In this document: positions 1-9,134 of the stretch, in pieces
Numbering within the stretch: position 1 is the first letter of the stretch
Layout of the letters: each line of letters starts with the position of its first letter
NCBI GenBank assembly: GCA_964350315.1
Contig: CAYGJD010000009.1
Span: 1 to 64,000, forward strand
Origin: JAJZEO01 sp964350315
Lineage (GTDB): Bacteria; Chlamydiota; Chlamydiia; Chlamydiales; 2-12-FULL-49-11
DNA: 64,000 nt
Direction: 5' to 3'
Notes under the pieces: model-generated
The model's input: the letters and a program-made list of their open reading frames with translations, nothing else
What the model was told of the DNA's origin: nothing
Databases searched by the model: none
Translations under genes and position numbers: made by a program

Positions 1-125
1 CCCTCTTTGCTAGAGAGGTCAATGTCTCTTTCGATTTTGACTCTGGAAAGTGTTTTAGTCCACCCGCCACAGGAAGTCATCGTCAAAAAGATAACAAAAA
101 TTCCTGTTCTACAAATTCTAAACAT
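1..125 (-). CDS. Lipoprotein, N-terminal fragment (cut by window edge)
   Basis: Only the first 41 codons are inside the window. They read MFRICRTGIFVIFLTMTSC and then a polar stretch. This is a short basic start, a hydrophobic core and a lipobox-like M-T-S-C with Cys19, so a lipid-anchored envelope protein is expected. A G-rich Shine-Dalgarno run sits four bases before the ATG. The mature part visible here (about 22 residues) is too short to assign a family. It lies downstream of and in the same direction as the small secreted peptide at 209-412 and may share its transcript. Confidence 0.6.
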   Translation of the reverse strand, partial: MFRICRTGIFVIFLTMTSCGGWTKTLSRVKIERDIDLSSKE

Positions 126-208
126 AATTCCCCAAAAAGACTCTCTAACTTTTCAATAAATGAATCATTCATTTTGTTAAACAATCTTTTTGGAGAGATT
201 AAGTAATA

Positions 209-412
209 TTAAGAAACGATGAACTCATCTTCTTCTTCTGAAGACTCAGATGCGAAAAGACCACTTGTTGGTTCTTCTGTTGGCTCAGTTGTCTCTGTTG
301 GCTCTTCATCAAATAAAGCAATTAAGTTTTTAGTTGAATCGTCTTCAAAAGCTGATAGAGATCCGAAAGCTAGTGCTGCTAGGCACAAACATTTAGTAAA
401 TTTGCTGTTCAT
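209..412 (-). CDS. Small acidic secreted peptide
   Basis: This 67-residue protein has a signal peptide (Lys-rich start, hydrophobic core, A-F-G-S-L-S-A cleavage region near residue 21). The mature part is very acidic and includes a short Thr-Glu-Pro repeat (TETTEPTEEPT) around residues 38-48 and a Ser-Glu cluster near the end. A perfect AGGAGG lies five bases upstream of the ATG, supporting translation. There are no cysteines in the mature part and no recognised domain. The opposite strand is also open here, but it lacks an equivalent start signal. The family is unknown; export to the periplasm or beyond is the only inference. Confidence 0.6.
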   Translation of the reverse strand: MNSKFTKCLCLAALAFGSLSAFEDDSTKNLIALFDEEPTETTEPTEEPTSGLFASESSEEEDEFIVS

Positions 413-550
413 TACAACCTCCTGGGTTTGATTGTTTTACGCGTTAAGCATACAAAAAATGTTTCTTTTCTGAGAAGTCTTTTTTTAAGATTTTGTTGTG
501 ATGATTTTTTAACTATTTGCAATCTCGGTTCTTTAGTATAGTGCAAATTT

Positions 551-2821
551 ATGAAAAAAGACATACCGTACAGAGTGGGACTTGAAAGAGAGTCTCTGCG
601 CATGAGTAAAGATGGAAAAACAATTTCTAAAAACCCTCATCCCAGAGTTTTAGGAGATCCTCTTTCCAATAAAACCATCACTTTGGATTTTGCTGAAAGT
701 CAAATCGAAATTGCTACCCCCATTTTTTCTTCTCATAAAAAGGCAATTGCATGGATCGATATGACATTAGCTTTTATTGCGCAAAATATTGGTGATGAAA
801 TTCTATGGCCAATGAGCGTCCCTCCTAATTTTGATGAAAATGTAGCAATTGCAAACTTTGGCTTTTCACCTGAAGGTAGAAAAAAACACCTCTACCGTAG
901 AGGTCTTAGAAATCGATTTTCCTTAGAAAAGCAACTTCTATGTGGCTACCACTATAACTTTTCGTTTCAAAACTCCTTTTTTGAAGAGTACAAAAAAGAA
1001 AAAGGGTCATTATTACCAACCAATATTTTTGCCTCAGAATGTTATTTACACATGATGCGTAATTTTATGCGGTTTTCTTGGATTATTCCTTATTTTTACG
1101 GCGCCTCTGTTTTTCCTTTCGCAACTATGGATAAAAATTCTTTCCCCCATGCTACATCAATGAGAACGTCTCGATTCGGATATACAAATGAAGTTCAACA
1201 AGAAATTGCTCTAAATTACAATCACCTTCCATCCTATATTGAAGAATTACGCATCCTGACAAATAAAGCTTGTCCAGCTTATGCAAAATATCAAAATGAC
1301 CAAATATCAGATGCTGTCTTGCAAATACCCAACGAACTCTATTCAATGATTAGACCGAAACGAGTCCCTCACTCAGAAATAAGCGAATTAGACGCTTTAG
1401 GAATGAACGGAATTGAATACCTCGAAATTCGACTCCTTGATGTGAATCCACTGTTTCGTACAGGCACATCACTTGAGGCTCTTTCTTTTATCAAGAATAT
1501 TCTCACTTTTTGCCTCTTTACTCCTTCTGGCGAACTTTCAAAAGATGAGTATCTAGCATCTGTAGAAAACTACTACCTTGTTGCAGAAAATGGGTTGGAT
1601 AAAAACCTTTCTCTTTCAATAAGTGGGCAGAGAAAAAACATCTCGGATTGGATTAATGATGTTTTGTCTCAAGCTCAACTTCCATTACCAGATATTATGC
1701 CCCAAAAAATTAAAAAATTGGCCAATTCAAACCCATCAATCTTTGCAATAAACCAAGCAAAACATTTTTCCCAAGAATGGAATGCTTGTGGCTGTTCAAG
1801 ATATGTAAGAGAAGAAATAGAAAATGAAGTCATCATTTCAAATGTGAAAAAACATCTTAGAGAATCCCCCACAACTTTTCCAATCGAACCCATTAAGAAT
1901 ATGGGAATGTCAACACAAGTGATGATCTCTGAGGCCTTAAAAAACAACATCGATGTTAAACTTTTAGACACTAGTGACAACATTATTCGACTCAAAAACA
2001 ACAATGTTTCAGAAATTATCAAAAGTGCATCTTGCACAAGCAAAGACTCATTTATTAGCGTCTTAATCACAAGAAACAAAAAACTAACGAAACACATCCT
2101 TAAAGAACATGATATCTCCACTCCAGAAGGAATCGCTTTCACTTCAATAGAAGATGCATTAATTGCTCGACCAACTCTTTCAATGGATCATCTTGTAATT
2201 AAGCCCAACACGACTAACAAAGGAATCAGCATACACTTTGTAGAAAGAAATGATGAGGCCTCATACACATCAGCTATATTAGAATCACTGAGTCACTCCA
2301 AAGAAGCATTAGTAGAGGAATTTATAGATGGGTTGGAATATAGATTCTTAGTAATCGACTCTAAAGTCATTGCTATCACGAAGAGAATTTCTGCGAATGT
2401 GATTGGAAACAATACTGACACCATAGAACAACTCATTGCGAATAAAAATAAAACAAAATTCAAAGAAGTCAGAATTCCAAAAATCACAGATTCCAAAATT
2501 CTAAGTCGAATCTTAAAAAAAGGCGAAATTTTCTCGTTCTGGAAAAACTCAAACCTCTCAAAAGGTGGCGATTCCGTTGATGCAACTGATGATGTCGATC
2601 AAAGCTATCGCAAATTAGCAATAGATGCTACCAAAGCTGTAGAATCTAAAATTTGTGGCGTAGATATGATCATAAAAGATTGTAAAACACCCGCATCAAC
2701 AAGTAATTATTCAATCATAGAACTTAACTTCAACCCTATGTTATTCATGCATACTCATCCCGATGTGGGCAAACCTCGTGATGTGGCTACTCCAATTTTT
2801 AAACTGTTAGGATTATTATGA
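551..2821 (+). CDS. gshF: Bifunctional glutamate-cysteine ligase / glutathione synthetase (GshF/GshAB)
   Basis: It should make glutathione from Glu, Cys and Gly in one polypeptide in the cytosol. The first ~430 residues match the proteobacterial-type GshA fold: a GLERESLRM segment at the start, then LGDPLSNKTITLDFAES, equivalent to the substrate-binding region of E. coli GshA. The C-terminal ~270 residues form an ATP-grasp domain with HLVIKPNTTNKG, the EEFIDGLEYRFLVID strand pair and a metal-binding IIELNFNP segment, ending in a GshF-like tail. The length of 756 residues is usual for GshF. No clear Shine-Dalgarno precedes the ATG. The next gene overlaps by four bases (ATGA). Chlamydia species lack glutathione synthesis, so this is an extra capability, possibly acquired by transfer. 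Confidence 0.9.
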   Translation: MKKDIPYRVGLERESLRMSKDGKTISKNPHPRVLGDPLSNKTITLDFAESQIEIATPIFSSHKKAIAWIDMTLAFIAQNIGDEILWPMSVPPNFDENVAIANFGFSPEGRKKHLYRRGLRNRFSLEKQLLCGYHYNFSFQNSFFEEYKKEKGSLLPTNIFASECYLHMMRNFMRFSWIIPYFYGASVFPFATMDKNSFPHATSMRTSRFGYTNEVQQEIALNYNHLPSYIEELRILTNKACPAYAKYQNDQISDAVLQIPNELYSMIRPKRVPHSEISELDALGMNGIEYLEIRLLDVNPLFRTGTSLEALSFIKNILTFCLFTPSGELSKDEYLASVENYYLVAENGLDKNLSLSISGQRKNISDWINDVLSQAQLPLPDIMPQKIKKLANSNPSIFAINQAKHFSQEWNACGCSRYVREEIENEVIISNVKKHLRESPTTFPIEPIKNMGMSTQVMISEALKNNIDVKLLDTSDNIIRLKNNNVSEIIKSASCTSKDSFISVLITRNKKLTKHILKEHDISTPEGIAFTSIEDALIARPTLSMDHLVIKPNTTNKGISIHFVERNDEASYTSAILESLSHSKEALVEEFIDGLEYRFLVIDSKVIAITKRISANVIGNNTDTIEQLIANKNKTKFKEVRIPKITDSKILSRILKKGEIFSFWKNSNLSKGGDSVDATDDVDQSYRKLAIDATKAVESKICGVDMIIKDCKTPASTSNYSIIELNFNPMLFMHTHPDVGKPRDVATPIFKLLGLL

Positions 2822-3147
2822 AAAAACTCACTATTTCAGAGTTTAAAGAATATCTAAAACGTATTCCTGAAGCAAAAACGCTTATCGCAGATGTCAGAAA
2901 AATCAATGATTACAATACAGAACACATTGATAACACAGTGAATATTCCGCTAGCAGATATTGAAGGAAAAGAAAAAGAGTATTGGGCTTTTGAAACAATT
3001 ATCACACTCTCTCCAAACAAACATGAAGCTAAACAAGCTTGTGAATTGATCAAGAGCATTCACCCCCAAAACCTTTACTACATTGACGCAAGCTTTGAAG
3101 AGTTCGCACAATTTGACATCCGCACTGTACGAGAAAGAGGAATCTAA
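2818..3147 (+). CDS. Rhodanese-like domain protein lacking the catalytic cysteine
   Basis: This 109-residue single-domain protein has the rhodanese layout: LIADVRKINDYNTEHIDNTVNIPL corresponds to the usual D-R-x-x-x-E-[YF]-x-x-G-H-I-x-x-A-x-N-I-P block. Where active rhodaneses have Cys plus a phosphate-like loop (CxxGxRS), this one reads TLSPNKHEAKQA, with no cysteine at the sulfur-carrying position. Sulfurtransferase activity is therefore unlikely, and a binding or regulatory role is more plausible. It overlaps the gshF stop by four bases, so the two are almost certainly translationally coupled. That suggests a link to thiol metabolism, which is inference. Confidence 0.7.
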   Translation: MKKLTISEFKEYLKRIPEAKTLIADVRKINDYNTEHIDNTVNIPLADIEGKEKEYWAFETIITLSPNKHEAKQACELIKSIHPQNLYYIDASFEEFAQFDIRTVRERGI

Positions 3148-3169
3148 CACTCAATTCTCTCACAAAAAA

Positions 3170-4201
3170 CTAACATGTAACAGCATCTTCGTGTGCAATG
3201 TAGTGTAATTCATGCTTTCTTTGATGTCTTTGAAATGCGTATTCAATTAAACGGTCAACGAGCTCATCTGTTGGAAGATTGGTAACTTCCCACATTCTAT
3301 GAAACATGCTCATGTATGTAAAGCCTGGGATTGTATTGATTTCATTTACAAGAAGTTCCCCTTCTTGAGTCAAGAAAAAATCTACACGAGACATGACTTC
3401 GCCACAGAGCACTTTATATGCAGAAAGAGCCATTTCTTGAATTTGGCAAGTTAGCTCTGGATCAATGTTTGCTGGATAGATGTAGTTAGTTAACGATCGA
3501 TCAAAATATTTTCCTTGATAGCTATAGGTCTCTGTTTTTGGCTCTATCTCTGCAGGTAGTGACACTATTGGATTCTCAAGGCCAATTACAGAACATTCGA
3601 GCTCTCGCCCCACAATTTTTTTTTCACAAATAACTTTTCTATCGAATTGCTTTGCGAGGGCAAATCCTTTTGCGAATTCTCCTTCTGAATAGGCAATCGT
3701 AATCCCTAATGTCGACCCCATATTTACCGGTTTGATGTAAATAGGTAGACCCAATCTTTGCTTTACTTCCTCAAAATCAGGTAATTCCGTGAATGTTAAA
3801 AAATCACCAACAGGCAATCCACCATCTCGCAACAGCCTTTTCATTACATCTTTATCAAGCCCAACAGCTGCAGACAAAACACTTGGTCCTACATAGGGTA
3901 AATCTGCAATTTCTAGTAAACCTTGTATTGTCCCATCTTCACCATTCAATCCATGTAAAATAGGAAAAACGACCTCAATTTTTTTATGAGCAAGGAGACT
4001 GAAAATCTCATAAAAAGGTTTTGGATCATCCATTTTTCCACTTTGATCACTCACATGCCAAAGCCCCTTTCTATCGATTCCGATCAATGTAATGTCATAT
4101 TTATTTCGTTTAAAAAAGGGTAGGAGATTCTTCATCGATAAAATTGATATTTCATGCTCAATTGATTTTCCGCCAAACAAGATACAAATTTTAGTTAACA
4201 T
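3170..4201 (-). CDS. ddl: D-alanine--D-alanine ligase (stand-alone)
   Basis: It joins two D-Ala residues for peptidoglycan stem peptides, using ATP in the cytosol. The start is typical of Ddl (ICILFGGKSIEHEISILS), with HGLNGEDGTIQGLLE and VGPSVLSAAVGLDKDVMKRLL before the ATP-grasp core. Other core motifs are PVNMGSTLGI, ECSVIG, RVDFFLT and the metal-binding VNEINTIPGFT. At 343 residues it is a complete Ddl. The ATG at 4201 is preferred over a GTG at 4207 because GAGG sits seven bases before it. In Chlamydiaceae Ddl is fused behind MurC; here it is a separate gene away from any other mur gene. It is convergent with the gshF pair. Confidence 0.92.
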   Translation of the reverse strand: MLTKICILFGGKSIEHEISILSMKNLLPFFKRNKYDITLIGIDRKGLWHVSDQSGKMDDPKPFYEIFSLLAHKKIEVVFPILHGLNGEDGTIQGLLEIADLPYVGPSVLSAAVGLDKDVMKRLLRDGGLPVGDFLTFTELPDFEEVKQRLGLPIYIKPVNMGSTLGITIAYSEGEFAKGFALAKQFDRKVICEKKIVGRELECSVIGLENPIVSLPAEIEPKTETYSYQGKYFDRSLTNYIYPANIDPELTCQIQEMALSAYKVLCGEVMSRVDFFLTQEGELLVNEINTIPGFTYMSMFHRMWEVTNLPTDELVDRLIEYAFQRHQRKHELHYIAHEDAVTC

Positions 4202-4251
4202 AATCACACCTCAATAATATTTGATCATGACAAAAAAGTCGGATTATCGCT

Positions 4252-5190
4252 ATGATTTTCTTTATGAAAATATCTGACAAAGAAGCAATAAGAAAAATTC
4301 TCAATGGAGAAATCGTCGCTCTGCCAACAGACACTCTCTTCGGTCTTTCTGCACAGTATAGTGACACAAATAGCATAAACAATATTTTCACTTTGAAAGA
4401 TCGCCCTAAATCAAGCCCTCTAATTATTCTTTTACCAGACATACATTCTCTTTCTACTCTTACAGACCACCTATCAGAAGAAGCTCTTAGATTGGCATAT
4501 GCGTTTTGGCCAGGCCCTCTTACAATGATCTTACCAGCTAATATTGAAAAAATTCCTTCTATAGTACGGGCAAACAAAGATACATGTGCATTTAGGATTC
4601 CTGCAAACAAACAACTGCTTTCTATCCTTTATGAAACAGGTCCCCTAGTGGCACCTTCTGCCAACCTTTCAGGGAAGATTCCCGCGACACAGTACTCTCA
4701 TGTTGAAGATGATTTTGGCTTAGAATTTCCAGTTGTAGAGCAAAACGAGCCTCAAACTGGTATAGAATCAACTATTTTAAACTTCCACAACTCTAAATGG
4801 CATATACAAAGAAGTGGCGCTATCTGTGTAAATGAATTTGAGCCAATCCTTGGTTACTTGCCCACTGTCATACAAAAAGACGATCCTATTTTTTCCAATT
4901 TTTCATTTGAAGTTTTTGATGAAGAGGCAATAAATGTCACCTCTATCATAGGTTTTTCGGACAGATCATATCCAAAAAATGCGAAATTCTTTTCACTTGG
5001 CGATTCCACTCTGCCAGAAAAAGCCTGTAAAAACCTTTATACTCTATTGAGAAAACTTGAAAAGGCACAAATTTTAAGAGCTCATATAGACATGAATTTC
5101 CCAAAATCTGATGAATATTTACTTCTTTTCTCCCAATTGAACAAAATAATTGAAAAAAAAATCTTATCTACACCACTGATAACGAGCTAG
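4252..5190 (+). CDS. L-threonylcarbamoyladenylate synthase (Sua5/YrdC family)
   Basis: This enzyme makes threonylcarbamoyl-AMP from Thr, bicarbonate and ATP, the first step of t6A modification of ANN-decoding tRNAs. The YrdC core is clear: VALPTDTLFGLSAQ, LKDRPKSSPLIILL, FWPGPLTMIL, CAFRIPANK, LVAPSANLSGK and a STILNF segment. The protein runs to 312 residues, so it has a C-terminal part of about 110 residues like Sua5, beyond the YrdC core of about 200. An alternative ATG 12 bases downstream (MKISDKEA) is equally plausible. The partner TsaD is two genes downstream, a helpful functional link. Confidence 0.88.
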   Translation: MIFFMKISDKEAIRKILNGEIVALPTDTLFGLSAQYSDTNSINNIFTLKDRPKSSPLIILLPDIHSLSTLTDHLSEEALRLAYAFWPGPLTMILPANIEKIPSIVRANKDTCAFRIPANKQLLSILYETGPLVAPSANLSGKIPATQYSHVEDDFGLEFPVVEQNEPQTGIESTILNFHNSKWHIQRSGAICVNEFEPILGYLPTVIQKDDPIFSNFSFEVFDEEAINVTSIIGFSDRSYPKNAKFFSLGDSTLPEKACKNLYTLLRKLEKAQILRAHIDMNFPKSDEYLLLFSQLNKIIEKKILSTPLITS

Positions 5191-5283
5191 ATCTGGAAAA
5201 AGCAGGAAAAAAATCTTAACAAGACAACCCAAATATGTGTAATGTGCAAAAAAAGACACTAAAATAACTGGAGTGATTAAATT

Positions 5284-5712
5284 ATGAAAAAAGTAGCAGA
5301 GAAGGGCGATCAAGTCAAAGTTCACTATAAAGGTCTTCTTGACGACGGTAATGTCTTCGATAGTTCAGAAGGACGCGAACCACTTGATATACAACTCGGT
5401 GAAGGGAAACTCATTCCAGGATTTGAAAAAGCTGTCTTAGGAATGCAGGTTGGCGAAAAAAAAACGATCAAGATCGAAGCTCAAGATGCCTATGGCGATC
5501 ATGTGGCTGAGCTTGTTAAAGCCGTTGAGCGAAAGTATCTACCTCCTCAAATTGTTCCAGAAGTAGGACAACAACTCCAACTTGGCGAAGGCGAAGAAAT
5601 GGCCATTGTCACGATTGTTTCTGTTACAGACGAAGAGATTAAGCTTGATGCGAATCACCCACTTGCCGGTAAAAGATTAAATTTTACTATCGAATTAGTT
5701 GAAATTGCGTAG
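5284..5712 (+). CDS. FKBP-type peptidyl-prolyl isomerase, SlyD-like
   Basis: A 142-residue folding catalyst that isomerises X-Pro bonds. The FKBP half-domains VKVHYKGLLDDGNVFDSS and IPGFEKAVLGMQVGEKK flank an insert-in-flap region (residues ~65-115) typical of SlyD. The sequence ends with the strand NFTIELVEI. The His/Cys-rich nickel-binding tail of E. coli SlyD is absent. There is no signal peptide, so it is cytosolic. A GGAG ribosome-binding site is present upstream of the ATG. It lies between the two t6A genes without an obvious functional link to them. Confidence 0.85.
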   Translation: MKKVAEKGDQVKVHYKGLLDDGNVFDSSEGREPLDIQLGEGKLIPGFEKAVLGMQVGEKKTIKIEAQDAYGDHVAELVKAVERKYLPPQIVPEVGQQLQLGEGEEMAIVTIVSVTDEEIKLDANHPLAGKRLNFTIELVEIA

Positions 5713-5785
5713 ATTAGTTGATTTTTTTTCTCTAATTTTAGTTATGATTGACACCTCGTTGCAAAAGAAGTAAAATCCTTCTTCT

Positions 5786-6820
5786 ATGACAATTGTGTTA
5801 GGTATAGAGACAAGCTGTGATGAAACTGCAATAGGCATCGTCCAAGATGGTAAAAAAATTATTACCAACTTAATTGCTTCTCACGTAGATATTCAAGAAA
5901 CATTTGGCGGTGTATTTCCTGAAATGAGTTCGAGAAGACATTTTGATCTTCTCTTACCTCTTATTAAAAAATCTTTATCAGATGCAAAACTATCACTAGA
6001 AGAGATCGATTTAATTGCTGTTGCAAATAGACCCGGATTAATGGGCTCTTTGTTGATGGGGGTAAACGTCGCAAAAACACTTGCTTATGCTCGTAGCATC
6101 CCTCTAGTTGCTGTAAATCATATTGAAGCTCACCTATATGCAGCAATGATGTCAGATGACGATTTTACTTATCCTGCAATTGGATTAATTGCATCTGGTG
6201 GTCACTCCTCGCTTATCAAAATCCACGACCTTGGAAAATATGAAATTATTGGGAGTACAGTTAATGACGCTGTAGGAGAATCTTTCGATAAAGTCGGCCG
6301 ACTCCTGAATATTCCCTACCCTGCTGGACCAAAAATAGAAAAACTTGCTTTAGGTGGCGATAAAGACCGATACAAATTTACAACTGCTCAAGTTAAAGAC
6401 AAACCTTACAGTTTTTCCTATAGCGGCTTAAAAACTCAGGCATTATATACCTTAAAAGGTAAAAACAACAATTCCCAAGCGCCTACCCTTCTTAACGAGA
6501 GTGATTACTCTGATTTTGCTGCATCATTTCAAGAAGCTGCCCTTACTCCACTTGTGCATGCAGCTCTTGCAGCTTGCGATGAGTTCGGAATCACAAAAAT
6601 TTATGTCGGAGGAGGCGTTTCTATTAACCAACGCTTCAGAAAAATCTTTTCCGAAATAAAAAATCCTGAGATTTCTATTTCTTGGCCAAAACTAGATCTT
6701 TGCCTTGATAATGGTGCTATGATTGCCGGTCTTGGCTATCAAATATTTCTTAAATCAGGAAAAACTCCTGAAAATCTCTCTTTATCAGCTTTTCCAACGA
6801 ATAAATGCTTGTCGTTTTAG
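5786..6820 (+). CDS. tsaD: tRNA threonylcarbamoyladenosine transferase TsaD
   Basis: It transfers the threonylcarbamoyl group from TC-AMP to A37 of tRNA together with TsaB and TsaE. The ASKHA-fold signatures are intact: VLGIETSCDETAIGIV at the start, PGLMGSLLMGV, the metal-binding HIEAHLYA pair, GLIASGGHSSL, NDAVGESFDKVGRLL, PYPAGPKIE, YVGGGVSINQRFR and DNGAMIAGLGY. The length of 344 residues is normal. Sua5 lies 0.6 kb upstream on the same strand, giving both dedicated ends of the t6A pathway in one neighbourhood. tsaB and tsaE are not in the window. Confidence 0.95.
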   Translation: MTIVLGIETSCDETAIGIVQDGKKIITNLIASHVDIQETFGGVFPEMSSRRHFDLLLPLIKKSLSDAKLSLEEIDLIAVANRPGLMGSLLMGVNVAKTLAYARSIPLVAVNHIEAHLYAAMMSDDDFTYPAIGLIASGGHSSLIKIHDLGKYEIIGSTVNDAVGESFDKVGRLLNIPYPAGPKIEKLALGGDKDRYKFTTAQVKDKPYSFSYSGLKTQALYTLKGKNNNSQAPTLLNESDYSDFAASFQEAALTPLVHAALAACDEFGITKIYVGGGVSINQRFRKIFSEIKNPEISISWPKLDLCLDNGAMIAGLGYQIFLKSGKTPENLSLSAFPTNKCLSF

Positions 6821-6868
6821 AGTAAGAACGGTACACTACTGGAAAATATTTTTCTATTGAGGTATGAT

Positions 6869-7030
6869 ATGGCAAAGAAGAAGGTTCGTCAAATTATCAC
6901 TTTAGAGAGCACAGAAAGCTCCTTTAGGACGACGACAGTAAAAAACCCTCGCAACACACCAGCGAGAATGGAACTAAAGAAGTACGACCCAACACTTAGG
7001 AAACATGTTCTCTTTAGAGAGAAAAAATAG
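6869..7030 (+). CDS. rpmG: 50S ribosomal protein L33
   Basis: A 53-residue basic protein beginning MAKKKVRQIITLEST and ending LRKHVLFREKK, the standard L33 pattern including NPRNTPARMELKKYDP. It has no cysteines, so it is the zinc-independent (C-minus) form. TGAGG about seven bases before the ATG acts as ribosome-binding site. The LolC/E-type gene starts only seven bases after its stop, the same order seen around rpmG in Chlamydia. Confidence 0.95.
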   Translation: MAKKKVRQIITLESTESSFRTTTVKNPRNTPARMELKKYDPTLRKHVLFREKK

Positions 7031-7037
7031 CGTGTAG

Positions 7038-9134
7038 ATGTTCGAGTTTTCGATTGCAAAGAAATATCTTTGGCCAAGGAGAAAGAAACTCTCTGTTTCT
7101 CTCATTGGCCTCCTATCGGTTTTTGTAATCTCGCTTGTAATCTGGTTGCTACTTCTCTTTCTCTCTATTACAGAAGGCATTGAGAAAAATTGGTTGGGGA
7201 AAGTTACTTCATTAAATGCTCCAATACGCATTTTACCAACCGATGACTACTTTAATTCTTACTATTATCAAATCGATGCAATTTCTTCCCAATCTGACTA
7301 TCGTTTAAAAAGCATACGCGATAAGCTTATCAGTGAAGTAAGCGACCCTTATTCAGAAGAAAGTGATGAAGAAATCCCCTTCTATTGGCCACGAAAAATC
7401 CAACAGGAAGATGGGAACATTAACGACCTTGTAAAAAGCGCTTTTGCCGCTGTTGCTCAAGTCGGACAAGAAAACCACATATCTGTGCAAGCTGAGGATT
7501 ATGAGATAGCAGGTGCCTTAATGCGCCTTCGCCAAGTAAGAAAAGGCGAACTCTTCTCCATGAATTCAAGTGATACACAAAACTTTTTGACCCAAGCTAC
7601 ATATATAGCTTCTCTTTCAGAAGCAAATACTGCTCTTTATGATCTTCTTGAAAAACCAACTATGCAAGACATCAATCACCTTCTTTATGTTGCTGATAGA
7701 ATTTCAGATGATCAAACTGCCAACGACAAGCCGAATTTAATATTTAAACCCAACCAATTAGCCGATGCTTCTTTAATGAAGAGTGTTTTATCAAACCTCC
7801 ACATCAAAAAAGTACAGACAAGCTCAAATTCATGGCAAATTGATCACGATCTTTTACAAACAAACGAAACATATGATGGATATGCAAGACTGCAAGGCAA
7901 TCGGGTTCTATGCCTTGTCTTACCTATTAACTCTAAGACGTCTTATCAAAACGAACTTATCAAAGGGGTTGTCAAAAAAACTGATAATGAGTTTACCTTC
8001 ACAACTAAAGATAGTTCCTATTCGGTTGACCCTCTAATTCCAATCTTTCTAGACCAAGAATTGATTTTTGAAACTACTTCTGAACTTGTTGAAATGCCTC
8101 TACATATGTCAACACTTGGAGATTGCAGATTACATGTAAAATCAAGCATTCAAAATCACCCGATAGTAGGTGAGATTCCATGGACCAACATAGAAGTCAT
8201 TGAAGCAAACGTTGTACAACATTTCATCAAAGAGCCTGATTATCTTCCCCCTTGGATTTCTTTTATTAATGGCTCAGCCCGTCTTCCAGAAGGTGGAGTT
8301 ATTTTACCAAATAACTTCCGAGATTATAACGTTTTAATTGGCGATCGTGGGTATTTTGCATATGGCTCTGCTACTCCCACAAGCATGCAAGAACAAAGAC
8401 TTTGCACAAAAATTTGCGGTTTCTACGACCCCGGTGTGATGGCCGTAGGCGCAAGGTTTGCTTTAGGAGATCGTGAACTTGCTCACCATATTAACGAGAC
8501 CTCTCAAAGCACCCCTCTTGATCCTATGTTATCAAACGGCATTCAGGTTTGGTTCCGTGATTTGAAAAAAACACGCCAAATCACACAAGAAATTGAAAAC
8601 AAACTTGAAGAGAAAGGAATAGCTGCATACTGGAAAGTCGTCCCCTTTTATGAATATGAATTTGCCAAAGATTTAATCACACAGTTTCAAAGTGATCGAT
8701 ACTTATTTATGTTAATCGGTGTGATTATTTTATTCGTTGCTTGTTCAAACATCATTTCCTTACTACTTCTACTTGTCAATGATAAGAAACATGAAATCGG
8801 CGTCCTACTATCTTTAGGATCAAAAAAACGTTCAATCGCTGCTATTTTTGGTATTTGTGGGATTTCCATGGGAGCTATTAGCTGCCTGATTGGGTCTGTT
8901 GCTGCCTACTTTACTCTCCAGAACATTGACTCACTCGTTCACCTGCTCAACTTATTAGAAGGGCAACAAGCATTCAACGCTGTTTTCTATGGCCACTCTC
9001 TTCCAAATACAATGAGCAAATCATCCCTTCTTTTTATCATCATCACTACTCCAATCGTCTCTATGCTTGCAGGACTTATTCCTGCAATTAAAGCATGTAG
9101 ACTAAAACCTTCTGCAATATTGAGGTCTGAATGA
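7038..9134 (+). CDS. ABC transporter permease, LolC/LolE-type
   Basis: Inner-membrane subunit of the complex that releases lipoproteins to LolA or an equivalent carrier. One membrane segment lies near the N-terminus (residues ~18-45, LIGLLSVFVISLVIWLLLL), followed by a very large exposed domain of roughly 500 residues. Three more membrane segments near the C-terminus (from about residue 555) contain the MacB/FtsX-type sequence HEIGVLLSLGSKKRSI and end with LIPAIKACRLKPSAILRSE. At 698 residues it is much longer than E. coli LolC (~400), because of the periplasmic domain. It overlaps lolD by four bases, so permease and ATPase are translationally coupled. Confidence 0.85.
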   Translation: MFEFSIAKKYLWPRRKKLSVSLIGLLSVFVISLVIWLLLLFLSITEGIEKNWLGKVTSLNAPIRILPTDDYFNSYYYQIDAISSQSDYRLKSIRDKLISEVSDPYSEESDEEIPFYWPRKIQQEDGNINDLVKSAFAAVAQVGQENHISVQAEDYEIAGALMRLRQVRKGELFSMNSSDTQNFLTQATYIASLSEANTALYDLLEKPTMQDINHLLYVADRISDDQTANDKPNLIFKPNQLADASLMKSVLSNLHIKKVQTSSNSWQIDHDLLQTNETYDGYARLQGNRVLCLVLPINSKTSYQNELIKGVVKKTDNEFTFTTKDSSYSVDPLIPIFLDQELIFETTSELVEMPLHMSTLGDCRLHVKSSIQNHPIVGEIPWTNIEVIEANVVQHFIKEPDYLPPWISFINGSARLPEGGVILPNNFRDYNVLIGDRGYFAYGSATPTSMQEQRLCTKICGFYDPGVMAVGARFALGDRELAHHINETSQSTPLDPMLSNGIQVWFRDLKKTRQITQEIENKLEEKGIAAYWKVVPFYEYEFAKDLITQFQSDRYLFMLIGVIILFVACSNIISLLLLLVNDKKHEIGVLLSLGSKKRSIAAIFGICGISMGAISCLIGSVAAYFTLQNIDSLVHLLNLLEGQQAFNAVFYGHSLPNTMSKSSLLFIIITTPIVSMLAGLIPAIKACRLKPSAILRSE

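Noticed and set aside
174..208. Terminator downstream of the small secreted peptide gene
   Set aside because: Only a five-base stem (AATCT/AGATT) and no proper T-tract; too weak to call.
219..431. Plus-strand Ser-rich open frame opposite the small secreted peptide
   Set aside because: It is the antisense of a codon-biased acidic gene; the minus strand has a signal peptide and a perfect ribosome-binding site.
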